64,000 bases of DNA, from positions 62,001-126,000 of the forward strand of contig NZ_LZEX01000034.1 of assembly GCF_001676055.1 (NCBI RefSeq), read 5' to 3'. The notes beneath the pieces are model-generated. The model searched no databases, was not told the origin of the DNA, and saw nothing but the letters and a program-made list of their open reading frames with translations. Positions within the stretch are counted from its first letter, which is position 1, and each line of letters begins with the position of its first letter. Source of the stretch: Morganella psychrotolerans. GTDB lineage: Bacteria; Pseudomonadota; Gammaproteobacteria; Enterobacterales; Enterobacteriaceae. Position numbers and translations under genes: made by a program. Positions 63,306 through 64,000 of the stretch are shown here, piece after piece.

Positions 63306-63794
63306 ATCAACACCTCGGCTTTTTCTATATGGTACCAGAATCGGGTGTTATGAATAATATTACTGTGTCTACCGTAAATGCCATGCAGTCGAAAAATTAA
63401 GGTCATAACACGGGACTGCAGCATAGTCCGGTTTATCGACAAAATGTCTGAGAGTTACCGGATATTATTTGAAGTATCTCATCACCTGAGTCCCGGTGGT
63501 TGTGGCATCCGGTGAGTAAATTGAGTGTAGTAATTAAAAATAACATGGAGAGGTTGATATATGATTTACTTAATTGTTTTATTTTCACTGATGCTTCCGA
63601 TGCCCTTTGACCCGACTGTGATTATCAGGTTTTCAGATGTATATTTTTGAGTTTATTACTGATGAGTCTGTGTAAAAAAACACCGTATTATAAAGACAGA
63701 GTAATCACAAATGCAGGCACAGGCAGTTATTCTGACCGGTCAGCAACACGAGTGCGGATCTCCCCGGCTGTTTTTTATATTCCGAAAATCATGT
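63306..63794. other. Intergenic region before the pilin gene
   Basis: 489 AT-rich bases. The only candidate I can describe is a 29-codon reading frame at 63561-63650, annotated separately. No repeat, RNA gene or strong promoter is evident. Confidence 0.4.
63561..63650 (+). CDS. Possible small hydrophobic peptide
   Basis: Reads MIYLIVLFSLMLPMPFDPTV and on to IIRFSDVYF (29 residues) with GGAGAGG seven bases before ATG. Such short hydrophobic peptides can be real but cannot be confirmed from sequence. Low confidence. Confidence 0.25.
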   Translation: MIYLIVLFSLMLPMPFDPTVIIRFSDVYF

Positions 63795-64000
63795 TCAATA
63801 AAACAGCGTCACCACGACAGTATCAGTATAATTCCCTGATACCGGCCAGTCCTGCGGCGGAATAGCACCATGCACTGTGACACTCTGGCTGTTTCCATTG
63901 TCAGACACCATACTTACTGTATTGGTATGAATAGTATCACCCCATGGTGCTGAATTTGCCGCGTCCTGATAAAGCTGATAGCTGACACAATTCCCCTGGT
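63795..64000 (-). CDS. Spore coat U domain pilin, C-terminal part (cut by window edge)
   Basis: Read leftwards from the right edge: NCVSYQLYQDAANSAPWGDT, then SQSVTVHGAIPPQDWPVSGN and the terminal YTDTVVVTLFY before TGA at 63795. This is the SCPU (spore coat U) domain found in pilins and adhesins of archaic (Csu-type) chaperone-usher pili. The conserved YQLYQD, WGDT, IPPQ and YTDTV blocks are all present. The start, and any neighbouring csu genes, are outside the window. The frame is open across the whole visible 206 bases. Confidence 0.8.
   Translation of the reverse strand, partial: QGNCVSYQLYQDAANSAPWGDTIHTNTVSMVSDNGNSQSVTVHGAIPPQDWPVSGNYTDTVVVTLFY

Noticed and set aside
63647..63865. A 72-residue plus-strand open frame near the right edge
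   Set aside because: It overlaps, on the opposite strand, the spore coat U pilin 3' end, which has strong family motifs; the plus-strand frame has none.

Overview
The window looks like chromosomal DNA of a member of the Morganellaceae, most likely Morganella. Most genes have roughly 50% GC. The flagellar genes are in the Proteus-like order fliHGFE ... fliTSD-fliC-fliC-fliA-fliZ. GyrA has the Ser83/Glu87 pair common in this group. Housekeeping proteins (GyrA, NrdAB, RcsBCD, PutA, UbiG, CycA, TyrP) are close to, but distinct from, their E. coli counterparts. The species call is inference from gene content; no database was searched.

Layout. 1-4.1 kb: the 5' end of fliI, then fliH, fliG and fliF on the minus strand, and divergent fliE. 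4.1-14.4 kb: an accessory block that separates fliE from fliT. It holds a decayed prophage (truncated tyrosine integrase abutting a phage tail gene remnant, cargo genes for a secreted protein, a HEPN-like protein, a membrane protein and a VasI-like protein), an IS3-family (IS407-group) element, a fimbrial usher/adhesin remnant, a broken lysozyme inhibitor gene, two lipoproteins and a paired fluoride channel. 14.5-21.2 kb: fliT, fliS, fliD, two tandem flagellins, fliA and fliZ. 21.6-29.2 kb: putA and putP with a PutA/CRP control region, then cycA. 29.6-34.1 kb: yccJ, a short YeeE/YedE-like gene, a PPC (DUF296) gene coupled to a full ECF transporter (S, T, A, A), and DUF1883. 34.2-37.4 kb: an AT-rich patch with a phosphoethanolamine transferase-like gene. 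37.5-43.1 kb: TSUP permease, LysR regulator, DUF2007 protein, and an adenine salvage pair (NCS2 permease and adenine deaminase). 43.1-46.1 kb: a phospholipid-type operon. 46.2-51.7 kb: tyrP and nrdA-nrdB-yfaE. 51.7-61.9 kb: ubiG, gyrA, and rcsC facing rcsDB. 62.0-64 kb: tRNA-Ser and tRNA-Thr, a second copy of the phage cargo cassette, a small membrane protein, and the 3' end of a spore-coat-U-domain pilin.

Three themes stand out. First, eight ERIC-type palindromic repeats (full size about 126 bp, short forms about 60 bp) are spread over the window, including an overlapping tandem pair. Second, at least six genes carry apparent single-base frameshifts, four of them in A or T runs. Because nrdA, which is needed for aerobic growth, is one of them, sequencing or assembly indels are a serious alternative to real gene decay. 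Third, the secreted-protein cassette at 5.6 kb is repeated at 62.5 kb with the same upstream DNA and the same phage gene 3' end, which points to a mobile phage cargo (moron) module inserted at two places.
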